From assembly GCA_030425945.1 (NCBI GenBank), contig JAUHZL010000051.1:1-11374 (forward strand): a stretch of 11,374 nucleotides of DNA, written 5' to 3'. Below, in pieces: positions 1-7,099 of the stretch. Source of the DNA: Alphaproteobacteria bacterium (lineage in GTDB: Bacteria; Pseudomonadota; Alphaproteobacteria; Rhodobacterales; Rhodobacteraceae). The position numbers and the translations under genes are program-made. The notes under the pieces are model-generated. The model searched no databases, had not been told where the DNA came from, and worked only from the letters and a program-made list of their open reading frames with translations. Numbering within the stretch: the stretch's first letter is position 1; the number at the start of each line of letters is the position of its first letter.

Positions 1-341
1 GCCTGTGCCTGCTGACCCCCGACATGCAGAACCGGCGAATCCTCGACCGGAACTTCATCGATGCCGGGCTGGAGGCGCGCGCGGACATCGAATCGAACTC
101 GACCGTGGTCCTCGTGACGAACGTGCTGGAAGGCGGCTGGGTCACCATCCTGCCCGCCGACATGGCGCGGATGCTGGCGGGGGACAAACCGATCGCCGTG
201 GTGCCGATCGGCGGCGGCAGCCGCCAGCCCGGCGTCGGCCTGATCGCGCCCTACCAGGAGCCGCATACCCCCGTCCTGCAGGCGCTGCTCGACGAGGCGC
301 AGGACCTCGCCGAACGCGCCTCGGCGCGCACGCCCGCTTGA
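1..341 (+). CDS. LysR-type transcriptional regulator, 3' end only (probable fds operon regulator)
   Basis: This is the last 112 or so codons of a gene that begins before the window; the reading frame is open from base 3. The visible protein fits the C-terminal half of a LysR substrate-binding domain: a QNRRILDRNF segment, then the NSTVVLVTNVLEGGWVTILP segment and a short polar tail. The DNA-binding helix-turn-helix would lie in the missing part. The gene is on the same strand as the formate dehydrogenase operon and stops 95 bases before fdsG. LysR-type regulators next to fds operons are known (FdsR in Cupriavidus), so control of fds in response to formate or a related metabolite is a reasonable inference, but the effector cannot be read from this fragment. 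Its stop codon shares bases with a palindrome that looks like a LysR operator. The family call is fairly sure; the specific role is inferred from position. Confidence 0.8.
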   Translation, partial: LCLLTPDMQNRRILDRNFIDAGLEARADIESNSTVVLVTNVLEGGWVTILPADMARMLAGDKPIAVVPIGGGSRQPGVGLIAPYQEPHTPVLQALLDEAQDLAERASARTPA

Positions 342-375
342 TAGAATTTATCTATCGACTGACGATTTTCCGATA
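340..375. promoter_or_regulatory. Candidate LysR operator and promoter region of the fds operon
   Basis: A short AT-rich stretch in otherwise GC-rich DNA. It holds the palindrome GATAGA-ATTTA-TCTATC at 340-356. Within this, T342 and A354 give the T-N11-A spacing typical of LysR-family sites. A second, weaker symmetry overlaps it: TATCG at 353-357 with CGATA at 371-375. No strong sigma-70 promoter is obvious. TTGAAT at 376-381 could be a -35, but the hexamer 17 bases later (CACACA) is poor; with that start the palindrome would be centred near -63, the usual place for a LysR recognition site. GATATT at 372-377 is an alternative -10. Weak core elements fit an activator-dependent promoter. The palindrome is directly visible; its binding by the adjacent regulator is inference. 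Confidence 0.5.
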
Positions 376-436
376 TTGAATTGGCATCGCACCTCCCGCA
401 CACAGGCGCGCAAGACGTCCAGCCTGCGAGCGCCCC

Positions 437-913
437 ATGCCCCAGACCCCTGCCCAGCCCGACATCGCGGAGCTGTCCGCCCTGATCGAGGCGCACCTGC
501 ACCTGGAAGGGCCACTGCTGCCGATCCTCCACGCCCTGCAGGCCGCCCACGGTCATATCCCGGAGGCGGCGCTGCCGCTGATCGCGAGCGCCCTCAACAT
601 CACCCGGGCAGAGCTTCACGGGGTGATCTCCTTCTACCATGACTTCCGCACCGCCCCGGCGGGACGGCACGTGCTGAAGATCTGCCGGGCCGAGGCCTGC
701 CAGTCGATGGGGGCGACCGGCATTGCCGAGGCCACGCTGAAAAAGCTGGGCCTCGACTGGCACGGCACCACGACCAACGGCGCGGTGACCGTCGAGCCGG
801 TCTATTGCCTCGGCCTCTGCGCCTGCGCGCCTGCCGCGATGCTGGACGACCGCGTCGTCGGCCGCGTCGATGCCGCCAAACTCGACACCCTGCTCGCGGA
901 GGCCGGCGCATGA
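437..913 (+). CDS. fdsG: NAD-dependent formate dehydrogenase gamma subunit, FdsG (NuoE-like)
   Basis: Small electron-transfer subunit (158 aa) of the cytoplasmic NAD+-dependent molybdenum formate dehydrogenase. It has a short N-terminal helical region, then a thioredoxin-like fold that binds one [2Fe-2S] cluster. The four ligands are visible as C83-x4-C88 and C124-x3-C128, the NuoE/complex I 24-kDa pattern; ISFYHDFR at residues 64-71 is also typical. The length matches the family. Together with FdsB it forms a diaphorase-like module that passes electrons from the FdsA clusters to NAD+. The start codon has no good Shine-Dalgarno sequence before it and no in-frame ATG lies upstream, so initiation may be weak or regulated. 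It is the first gene of the operon, and its stop overlaps the fdsB start in an ATGA junction, implying translational coupling. Confidence 0.95.
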   Translation: MPQTPAQPDIAELSALIEAHLHLEGPLLPILHALQAAHGHIPEAALPLIASALNITRAELHGVISFYHDFRTAPAGRHVLKICRAEACQSMGATGIAEATLKKLGLDWHGTTTNGAVTVEPVYCLGLCACAPAAMLDDRVVGRVDAAKLDTLLAEAGA

Positions 914-2427
914 AGATCCGCGTTCCGATGGACAGCGCCGCCAAGGCGCTCGGGGCCGACGCCGTCGCCGACGCCCTCCGCACCGCCTCCGAGGCGGCCG
1001 GGATCGACGTCGAGATCATCCGCACCGGCTCGCGCGGGATGATCTGGCTGGAACCGCTGGTCGAGGTCGAGATCGATGGCATCCGCCACGGCTACGGGCC
1101 CGCCACCCCCGCCGACGCCGCCGCGATCCTTGCGGGTGACAGCAACACCGCGCTCGGACCGGTCGAGGAGCTCGACTGGATGAAACGCCAGACCCGGCTG
1201 ACCTTCGCGCGGGTGGGCGTGATCGACCCGCTGAACCTCGACGAGTACGCGGCCCACGGCGGCCTCTCTGGCCTGCGCCGCGCGCTGGGGATGAGCGCCG
1301 AGGCCATCGTGGACGAGGTCAAGACCTCGGGCCTGCGCGGCCGCGGCGGCGCGGGTTTCCCGACCGGCATCAAGTGGGACACCGTGCGCCTCGCCGAGGC
1401 GCCGCAGAAATACATCGTCTGCAACGCCGACGAGGGCGACTCGGGCACCTTCGCCGACCGGATGATCATGGAAGGCGACCCCTTCACCCTGATCGAGGGC
1501 ATGGTGATCGCCGGGCTCGGCACCGGGGCGACCAAGGGCTATGTCTACATCCGCTCGGAATACCCCGACGCCATCGCAGTGATGGGCCGTGCGGTCGAGA
1601 CGGCCCGCGCCGCGGGCCTGCTCGGCGACGTGCTCGGCTCGGGGCGGATCTTCGACCTCGAGATCCGCGTCGGCGCGGGGGCCTATGTCTGCGGCGAGGA
1701 GACGTCGCTGCTGAACTCGCTCGAAGGCAAGCGCGGCGTCGTCCGCGCAAAGCCGCCGCTGCCCGCGCTCGAAGGGCTCTTCGGCCGTCCGACCGTGGTC
1801 AACAACGTCCTCTCGCTGGCCACCGTGCCGGTGATCTTCGAGAAGGGCGCCGCGCATTACGCGGGCTTCGGCCTCGGCCGCTCGAAGGGCACGATGCCGA
1901 TCCAGATCGCCGGGAACGTGGCGCGCGGCGGCCTCTTCGAGACCGCCTTCGGGATGCCGCTGGGCGAGTTGGTCAACGAGATCGCGGGCGGCACCGCGAC
2001 CGGCCGCCCGGTCAAGGCGGTGCAGGTCGGCGGGCCGCTCGGGGCCTATTTCGCGCCCGCCAGGTTCGACACGCCCTTCGGCTACGAGGAATTCGACGGC
2101 CAGGGCGGGCTGATCGGTCATGCCGGGATCGTCGTCTTCGACGACCGCGCCGACATGCTGGGCATGGCGCGCTTCGCGATGGAGTTCTGCGCGGTGGAAA
2201 GCTGCGGGAAATGCACCCCCTGCCGGATCGGCGCCGTGCGCGGCGTCGAGACGCTGGACCGCATCCGGCACGGCGACGCCTCCGCCATCCCGCTGCTGAC
2301 CGATCTCTGCGCCACGATGAAGGACGGCTCGCTCTGCGCGCTCGGGGGCTTCACGCCCTACCCGGTCCTGAGCGCGCTGGAGCAGTTCCCCGACGAGTTC
2401 GCCGTGCCCCGCGTGGCCGCCGAGTGA
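910..2427 (+). CDS. fdsB: NAD-dependent formate dehydrogenase beta subunit, FdsB (NuoF-like, FMN and NADH site)
   Basis: The 505-residue diaphorase subunit where NAD+ is reduced. Residues 1 to about 80 form a thioredoxin-like N-terminal domain with no cysteines, so it carries no cluster. The NuoF core follows: a glycine-rich FMN/NADH segment at 141-153 (GLRGRGGAGFPTG), CNADEGDSGTF at 171-181, GAGAYVCGEETSLL at 255-268, and a C-terminal [4Fe-4S] site with C432, C435, C438 and most likely C476. The start at 910 is chosen because GGAGG at 898-902 lies seven bases before it and it overlaps the fdsG stop; an upstream in-frame ATG at 805 would add 35 arginine-rich residues lying inside fdsG. Homologues serve complex I and NAD-reducing hydrogenases, but the neighbours make this the formate dehydrogenase subunit. 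Confidence 0.96.
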   Translation: MKIRVPMDSAAKALGADAVADALRTASEAAGIDVEIIRTGSRGMIWLEPLVEVEIDGIRHGYGPATPADAAAILAGDSNTALGPVEELDWMKRQTRLTFARVGVIDPLNLDEYAAHGGLSGLRRALGMSAEAIVDEVKTSGLRGRGGAGFPTGIKWDTVRLAEAPQKYIVCNADEGDSGTFADRMIMEGDPFTLIEGMVIAGLGTGATKGYVYIRSEYPDAIAVMGRAVETARAAGLLGDVLGSGRIFDLEIRVGAGAYVCGEETSLLNSLEGKRGVVRAKPPLPALEGLFGRPTVVNNVLSLATVPVIFEKGAAHYAGFGLGRSKGTMPIQIAGNVARGGLFETAFGMPLGELVNEIAGGTATGRPVKAVQVGGPLGAYFAPARFDTPFGYEEFDGQGGLIGHAGIVVFDDRADMLGMARFAMEFCAVESCGKCTPCRIGAVRGVETLDRIRHGDASAIPLLTDLCATMKDGSLCALGGFTPYPVLSALEQFPDEFAVPRVAAE

Positions 2428-2495
2428 CGGGCGCCGGGGGCGCTGCCCCCGGACCCCCGGAGTATTTTCGCCAAGAAGAAGGGCGGAGGACGACC
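2428..2495. repeat. GC hairpin and repeat-like element between fdsB and fdsA
   Basis: This 68-base gap is the only real space between genes inside the operon. It contains a perfect hairpin with 8-bp arms, CCGGGGGC at 2434-2441 and GCCCCCGG at 2445-2452, closed by GCT. A second CCCCCGG at 2454-2460 could pair with the same left arm instead. The hairpin is followed by GAGTATTTTCGCCAAGAAGA (2460-2479) and then the fdsA ribosome binding site. From memory, similar units (a GGGGGC..GCCCCC hairpin, then CCGG-A-G/T-TATTT and an AAGAAGAAG-like tail) are scattered between genes in many Rhodobacterales genomes. There is only one copy in this window, so the repeat status is recall, not observation. It could stabilise or attenuate the mRNA between B and A. 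Confidence 0.5.
2485..2489 (+). promoter_or_regulatory. Strong ribosome binding site of fdsA
   Basis: GGAGG six bases before the ATG at 2496. It fixes the fdsA start, because the reading frame remains open far upstream as a shadow of fdsB. It is the best Shine-Dalgarno in the operon after that of fdsB and sits immediately after the hairpin element, so fdsA is initiated independently instead of being coupled to fdsB. Confidence 0.8.
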
Positions 2496-5396
2496 ATGAA
2501 AGACTTCATCATTCCCTGGGACGCGGACCGCGACATGGGCACCCCCGCCCGCGAGGGCAAGCCGGTCACCCTGACCATCGACGGCTTCGAGGTCACGGTG
2601 CCCGCGGGCACCAGCGTGATGCGGGCGGCGGCCGAGGCCGGGCTGCAGATCCCGAAGCTCTGCGCCACCGACAGTCTCGAGGCGTTCGGCTCCTGCCGTC
2701 TCTGCGTGGTCGAGATCGAGGGGCGGCGCGGCACGCCCGCCTCCTGCACCACGCCGGTGGCGCCGGGCATGGTCGTGCACACCCAGTCCGCGAAGGTGAA
2801 GACAATCCGCAAGGGGGTGATGGAGCTCTATATCTCGGACCACCCGCTCGACTGCCTGACCTGCGCCGCGAACGGCGATTGCGAGCTGCAGGACATGGCG
2901 GGCGCGGTCGGGCTGCGCGACGTGCGCTACACCGCGCCCCCGGAGACCGGGCTCGCCAACCACTTCGCACCCCGCAACACCAGCGGCGAGGCCAACCCGG
3001 AGTGGCTGCCGAAGGACGATTCGAACCCCTACTTCACATATGACCCGTCGAAATGCATCGTCTGCTCGCGCTGCGTGCGGGCCTGCGAGGAGGTGCAGGG
3101 CACCTTCGCGCTGACGATAGCGGGCCGGGGCTTCGACAGCCGCGTCTCCGCCGGGGCGGCGGGCGACGACTTCCTGTCCTCGGACTGCGTGTCCTGCGGC
3201 GCCTGCGTGCAGGCCTGCCCGACCGCGACCCTGCAGGAGAAGTCGGTGATCGAACTGGGCACCCCCACGCGCTCGGTGGTCACGACCTGCGCCTATTGCG
3301 GCGTCGGCTGCTCGTTCAAGGCGGAACTGAACGGCGACGAGCTGGTGCGCATGGTGCCCTGGAAGCACGGCAAGGCGAACCGGGGCCATTCCTGCGTGAA
3401 GGGCCGCTTCGCCTGGGGCTATGCCACCCACCGCGACCGCATCCTGAACCCGATGATCCGCGACCGGATCGACGAGCCGTGGCGCGAAGTGTCCTGGGCC
3501 GAGGCGATCGGCTTCGCCGCGACCAGGCTGCGCGGCCTGCAGCAGACCCACGGCCGCAAGTCGATCGGGGTCATCACCTCGAGCCGCTGCACCAACGAGG
3601 AGACCTTCCTCGTCCAGAAGCTGGCCCGGGCGGTCTTCGGCAACAACAACACCGACACCTGCGCGCGGGTCTGCCATTCGCCCACCGGCTACGGCCTGGG
3701 ACAGACCTTCGGCACCTCGGCGGGCACGCAGGACTTCGACTCGGTCGAGCACACCGACGTCGTCATCGTGATCGGCGCGAACCCGACCGACGGGCATCCG
3801 GTCTTCGCCTCGCGGCTGAAGAAGCGCCTGCGGCAGGGCGCGAAGCTGATCGTGATCGACCCGCGCCGGATCGACCTCGTGAAGTCCGCCCATGTCGCGG
3901 CGGCGCATCACCTCGCGCTGCGCCCCGGCACCAACGTCGCCGTGGTCACCGCGCTTGCCCATGTCATCGTCACCGAAGGCCTGATGGACGAGGCCTATAT
4001 CCGCGAGCGCTGCGACTGGGACGAGTTCCAGGAGTATGCCGAGTTTGTCTCGGACCCGCGCCACAGCCCGGAGGCGACCGCCCTGCTGACCGGCGTTCCG
4101 GCGGACGAGCTGCGCGCCGCGGCCCGCACCTTTGCCACCGGCGGCAACGGCGCGATCTACTACGGCCTCGGCGTGACCGAGCACAGCCAGGGCTCGACCA
4201 CGGTCATGGGCATCGCGAACCTCGCCATGCTGACCGGCAACGTCGGGCGCAAGGGCGTGGGCGTGAACCCGCTGCGCGGGCAGAACAACGTGCAAGGCTC
4301 CTGCGACATGGGCAGCTTCCCGCACGAACTGCCGGGCTACCGGCATGTCAAGCGCGACGACGTGCGTGACATCTTCCGCCAGGCCTGGGGCGTCGAGATC
4401 GACCCCGAGCCGGGCCTGCGCATCCCGAACATGCTGGACGCCGCGGTGGATGGCACCTTCAAGGGGCTCTACTGCCAGGGCGAGGACATCCTGCAATCCG
4501 ACCCGGACACCAAGCATGTCGCCGCGGGCCTCGCCGCGATGGAGTGCGTGATCGTCCACGACCTGTTCCTGAACGAGACCGCGAACTACGCGCATGTCTT
4601 CCTGCCCGGCTCGACCTTCCTCGAGAAGGAGGGCACCTTCACCAACGCCGAGCGCCGCATCAACCGGGTGCGCAAGGTGATGGCGCCGCGCAACGGCTAT
4701 GCCGACTGGGAGATCACCCAGATGCTGGCGAATGCCATGGGCGCGGGCTGGACCTATACCCACCCCGCCGAGGTGATGGCCGAGATCGCCGCCACCACCC
4801 CCAGCTTCGCGGGCGTCACCTACGAGCTGCTCGAGGAAAAGGGCTCGGTCCAGTGGCCCTGCAACGAGGCCAACCCGGACGGCACGCCGCTGATGCACGT
4901 CGACGGCTTCGTGCGCGGCAAGGGGCGCTTCATCGTCACCGAGTACGTCGCCACCGACGAACGGACCGGACCGCGCTTCCCGCTCCTGCTGACCACGGGC
5001 CGCATCCTGTCGCAGTACAACGTCGGCGCGCAGACCCGGCGCACCGCGAACACGGTCTGGCATGCGGAGGACGTGCTGGAGATCCACCCGCACGACGCCG
5101 AGAACCGCGGCGTGAAGGACGGCGACTGGGTGCGCCTCGCCTCGCGCTCGGGCGAGACGACGCTGCGCGCGAAGATCACCGACCGGGTCAGCCCGGGGGT
5201 GGTCTACACCACCTTCCACCACCCCGACACGCAGGCCAACGTGATCACCACCGACTACTCGGACTGGGCGACGAACTGCCCCGAGTACAAGGTGACCGCG
5301 GTGCAGGTGGCGCTGTCGAACGGGCCGTCCGACTGGCAGGAGGACTATGCCGCGCAGGCCGAGCGCGCGCGCCGCATCCTGCCCGCGGCGGAGTGA
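2496..5396 (+). CDS. fdsA: NAD-dependent formate dehydrogenase alpha (catalytic) subunit, FdsA
   Basis: The 966-residue molybdenum bis-MGD subunit that oxidises formate to CO2. The N-terminal part resembles NuoG: a [2Fe-2S] site (C56, C67, C70, C84), a His-coordinated [4Fe-4S] site (H116, C120, C123, C129), and a double-cluster ferredoxin domain (C187/C190/C193/C197 and C231/C234/C237/C241). The molybdopterin oxidoreductase part starts with C265, C268, C272 and C300, with K302 placed to pass electrons to the pterin. The Mo ligand is C393 in RVCHSPT, followed by H394; R594 in NPLRGQNN matches the active-site arginine. The enzyme uses cysteine, not selenocysteine. The C-terminal part (from about residue 830) is the dinucleotide-binding domain. 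Length and residue offsets agree with R. capsulatus FdsA, which has about seven fewer residues before these sites. The protein is complete and appears functional. Confidence 0.97.
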   Translation: MKDFIIPWDADRDMGTPAREGKPVTLTIDGFEVTVPAGTSVMRAAAEAGLQIPKLCATDSLEAFGSCRLCVVEIEGRRGTPASCTTPVAPGMVVHTQSAKVKTIRKGVMELYISDHPLDCLTCAANGDCELQDMAGAVGLRDVRYTAPPETGLANHFAPRNTSGEANPEWLPKDDSNPYFTYDPSKCIVCSRCVRACEEVQGTFALTIAGRGFDSRVSAGAAGDDFLSSDCVSCGACVQACPTATLQEKSVIELGTPTRSVVTTCAYCGVGCSFKAELNGDELVRMVPWKHGKANRGHSCVKGRFAWGYATHRDRILNPMIRDRIDEPWREVSWAEAIGFAATRLRGLQQTHGRKSIGVITSSRCTNEETFLVQKLARAVFGNNNTDTCARVCHSPTGYGLGQTFGTSAGTQDFDSVEHTDVVIVIGANPTDGHPVFASRLKKRLRQGAKLIVIDPRRIDLVKSAHVAAAHHLALRPGTNVAVVTALAHVIVTEGLMDEAYIRERCDWDEFQEYAEFVSDPRHSPEATALLTGVPADELRAAARTFATGGNGAIYYGLGVTEHSQGSTTVMGIANLAMLTGNVGRKGVGVNPLRGQNNVQGSCDMGSFPHELPGYRHVKRDDVRDIFRQAWGVEIDPEPGLRIPNMLDAAVDGTFKGLYCQGEDILQSDPDTKHVAAGLAAMECVIVHDLFLNETANYAHVFLPGSTFLEKEGTFTNAERRINRVRKVMAPRNGYADWEITQMLANAMGAGWTYTHPAEVMAEIAATTPSFAGVTYELLEEKGSVQWPCNEANPDGTPLMHVDGFVRGKGRFIVTEYVATDERTGPRFPLLLTTGRILSQYNVGAQTRRTANTVWHAEDVLEIHPHDAENRGVKDGDWVRLASRSGETTLRAKITDRVSPGVVYTTFHHPDTQANVITTDYSDWATNCPEYKVTAVQVALSNGPSDWQEDYAAQAERARRILPAAE

Positions 5397-5400
5397 GGCG

Positions 5401-6222
5401 ATGACCGGCGCGGTGCGGACGGCGCAGGGACTGGCGGTGCGGGGCGGCGTGGCCCGCGCCGTGACCGTCACCCTGCCCGAGGAAACCCCCGTCGCGCTGG
5501 TCTACAACGGCTCCACGCAGGCCGTGATGATGGCGAGCCCACAGGACATCGAGGACTTCGCGCTGGGGTTCTCGCTGTCCGAAGGCGTGATCGCCGATCC
5601 GGCCGAGATCGACAGCCTCGACGTGATCGCCCATGACGCCGGGATCGAAGCCCGGATGTGGCTCGCCGACGACCGGGCCGAGGCGCTGGCGGCCCGCCAC
5701 CGCGCGATGACCGGGCCGGTGGGCTGCGGGCTCTGCGGGATCGACAGCCTCGACGCCGCGCTGCGGCCCCTGCCCCGGCTCGACGGCGGCGCGCTGCGCT
5801 TCACCGCGGCCGAGATCGACGCCGCCGGGGCCGCGCTGACCGGGCGTCAGCCGCTCCACGACCGCACCCGCGCGGTGCATGCGGCGGGCTTCCTGCGTCC
5901 CGGCACCGGCCTCGTCACCGCCCGCGAGGATGTCGGCCGCCACAATGCCCTCGACAAGCTGATCGGCGCGCTGGCGCGGGCGGGCGAGGACCCCGCCACC
6001 GGCGCGATCGTGGTCACCAGCCGCCTGTCGCTCGACATGGTGCAGAAATGCGTGATGGCGGGCGCCCCCGTGCTGATCGGCGTCTCCGCGCCCACCGCCC
6101 ATGCCCTGCGGCTGGCCGAGGACGCGGGGCTGACCCTCGTCGCGCAGGCCCGCGGGCAGGGCTTTGACCTCTACACCCATCCCGACCGAATCCTGACCGG
6201 AGCCGAATCCCATGTCGCCTGA
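5401..6222 (+). CDS. fdsC: Formate dehydrogenase accessory protein FdsC (FdhD family)
   Basis: The 273-residue FdhD-family chaperone. In this family the protein helps sulfurate the bis-MGD cofactor and delivers it to the catalytic subunit; R. capsulatus FdsC binds bis-MGD and is needed for active enzyme. The conserved C-x2-C pair is C109 and C112 (GCGLCG), and the family signature AREDVGRHNALDKL begins at residue 174. SRLSLDMVQKCVMAG lies in the C-terminal domain. The start at 5401 follows the fdsA stop by four bases, with GGAG at 5390-5393 as ribosome binding site; the frame is open further upstream only inside fdsA. Placement directly after fdsA fits making the chaperone together with its client. 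It is not a subunit of the finished enzyme. Confidence 0.95.
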   Translation: MTGAVRTAQGLAVRGGVARAVTVTLPEETPVALVYNGSTQAVMMASPQDIEDFALGFSLSEGVIADPAEIDSLDVIAHDAGIEARMWLADDRAEALAARHRAMTGPVGCGLCGIDSLDAALRPLPRLDGGALRFTAAEIDAAGAALTGRQPLHDRTRAVHAAGFLRPGTGLVTAREDVGRHNALDKLIGALARAGEDPATGAIVVTSRLSLDMVQKCVMAGAPVLIGVSAPTAHALRLAEDAGLTLVAQARGQGFDLYTHPDRILTGAESHVA

Positions 6223-6430
6223 GAAGATGGTCCATATGGCGAACCAGATCGCCACGTTCTTCGCCACCCAGCCGGGCGAGGACGCCCCGGGCAAGATCGC
6301 GGCCCATATCAACGATTTCTGGGAACCCCGGATGCGCGCGCAACTCGCCGCACATGTCGAGGCCGGGGGCACCGGCCTCTCCCCGCTGGTGCTGGCCGCG
6401 ATGGACGCCGTCAAGGTCCCGGCGGAGTGA
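6212..6430 (+). CDS. fdsD: Formate dehydrogenase delta subunit, FdsD
   Basis: A 72-residue protein matching the small FdsD family seen at the end of fds operons. Visible family features are the start MSPEKMVHMANQIATFF, the middle HINDFWEPRMR and the end LSPLVLAAMDAV. In R. capsulatus FdsD belongs to the FdsGBAD complex and is needed for active enzyme, but its exact role is less clear than those of the other subunits. The start at 6212 overlaps the end of fdsC by 11 bases, with GGAG at 6199-6202, so translation is probably coupled. Later methionines at 6227 and 6236 are less likely starts because homologues carry the MSPEK segment. Its last 20 bases overlap the end of the convergent Nudix gene, which leaves no space for an ordinary terminator. 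Confidence 0.92.
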   Translation: MSPEKMVHMANQIATFFATQPGEDAPGKIAAHINDFWEPRMRAQLAAHVEAGGTGLSPLVLAAMDAVKVPAE

Positions 6431-6971
6431 CCTCCCCCGCCCGCCGCGCCGCCATCATCCAGGCGGCGGCGTGGTGCAGGATCGGCATGTCGCCCCCCGC
6501 CAGCCGGGCGTCGATCTCGGACGGCGTCAGCGGCACCACCTCCATCGTCTCGAGGTCGCCCGCGTCGGGGGCGCGTTCCGGCACGCAGTCGAAAGCCGCG
6601 AAATAGGTCCCGGTGCTGCCGACCTGGTTGCCGTTGTCGATGAAGCGGCCCAGCTCGACCAGCCGCCCGGCCCGGTGGCCGGTCTCCTCCATCAGCTCGC
6701 GCGCCATCGCCGCGGCCGGGTCCTCGCCGGGATCGATGTAGCCCGCCGGGAAGGTCGTGCTGACCCGGCCCAGCCCGTGCTTGTAGGTCCGGAGCGTCAG
6801 CACCTCGCCCGACACGGTGAACGGGACGCAGACCACGAATGCCCCGAAGCGCACCTGGTAGAAATCCGGCACGATCACGCCCCGGTCGGTCTCGACCTCC
6901 TGGCGGATCACCTCGAACCAGGGCCGGTGCGACATCAGCACGGTCTCGCGCAGGGTCTTCCAACTGGCCAT
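6411..6971 (-). CDS. Nudix hydrolase (ADP-ribose pyrophosphatase-like)
   Basis: A 186-residue cytoplasmic hydrolase with a complete Nudix box, G77-x5-E83-x7-R91-E92-L-M-E95-E96-x-G98, the Mg2+-binding catalytic helix for cleaving nucleoside diphosphates linked to another group. The surrounding fold (FGAFVVCVPF, LRTYKHGLGRVSTTFPAGYIDP) resembles ADP-sugar pyrophosphatases of the NudF type, but the substrate cannot be read from sequence alone. The ATG at 6971 is chosen because it has GGAG seven bases upstream; the frame continues to a TTG at 7100, but that extension is arginine-rich and unlike the family. The 3' end overlaps fdsD. The gene is divergent from the small ORF at 7100. ADP-ribose or NAD-related substrates would be compatible with a neighbouring NAD-linked enzyme, but that link is only speculation. 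Confidence 0.9.
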   Translation of the reverse strand: MASWKTLRETVLMSHRPWFEVIRQEVETDRGVIVPDFYQVRFGAFVVCVPFTVSGEVLTLRTYKHGLGRVSTTFPAGYIDPGEDPAAAMARELMEETGHRAGRLVELGRFIDNGNQVGSTGTYFAAFDCVPERAPDAGDLETMEVVPLTPSEIDARLAGGDMPILHHAAAWMMAARRAGEVTPPGP

Positions 6972-7099
6972 GTCCGGTCTCCGCAAATCGTTCGAGCGCG
7001 ACCTAACCGGCACGCGGGCGGCGTTCCAAGGCCATTCTTTCGCCGGAAAGCCGCGCGAGCCTGATCCGGTTGAGAGCAGAGAGACAAGGAGAGCCGCCA
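6972..7099. promoter_or_regulatory. Divergent intergenic region between Nudix gene and small ORF
   Basis: These 128 bases separate two divergent genes and should hold both promoters. The ribosome binding sites are clear at both ends: GGAG for the Nudix gene and AAGGAG at 7086-7091 for the small ORF. No good sigma-70 promoter is visible in either direction. A short inverted repeat, CTTTC at 7037-7041 and GAAAG at 7046-7050, sits near the middle and could be an operator or chance. Confidence 0.35.

Noticed and set aside
805..909. 35-codon N-terminal extension of FdsB
   Set aside because: Arginine-rich, lies inside fdsG, and the internal ATG at 910 has GGAGG and the normal ATGA coupling.
802..2271. 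489-codon open frame on the - strand opposite fdsB
   Set aside because: Antisense shadow of fdsB with no motif or ribosome binding site; FdsB is strongly supported on the + strand.
2434..2470. Hairpin plus TATTTT as a full terminator ending an fdsGB transcript
   Set aside because: The T run is short and separated from the stem by about ten bases, and fdsA must be made with fdsGB. At most it attenuates; kept only as a finding.
2358..5471. 1037-codon open frame on the - strand opposite fdsA
   Set aside because: Its sequence is low-complexity, rich in Arg, Gly, His and Val, with no recognisable domain. Long antisense frames are expected opposite GC-rich genes.
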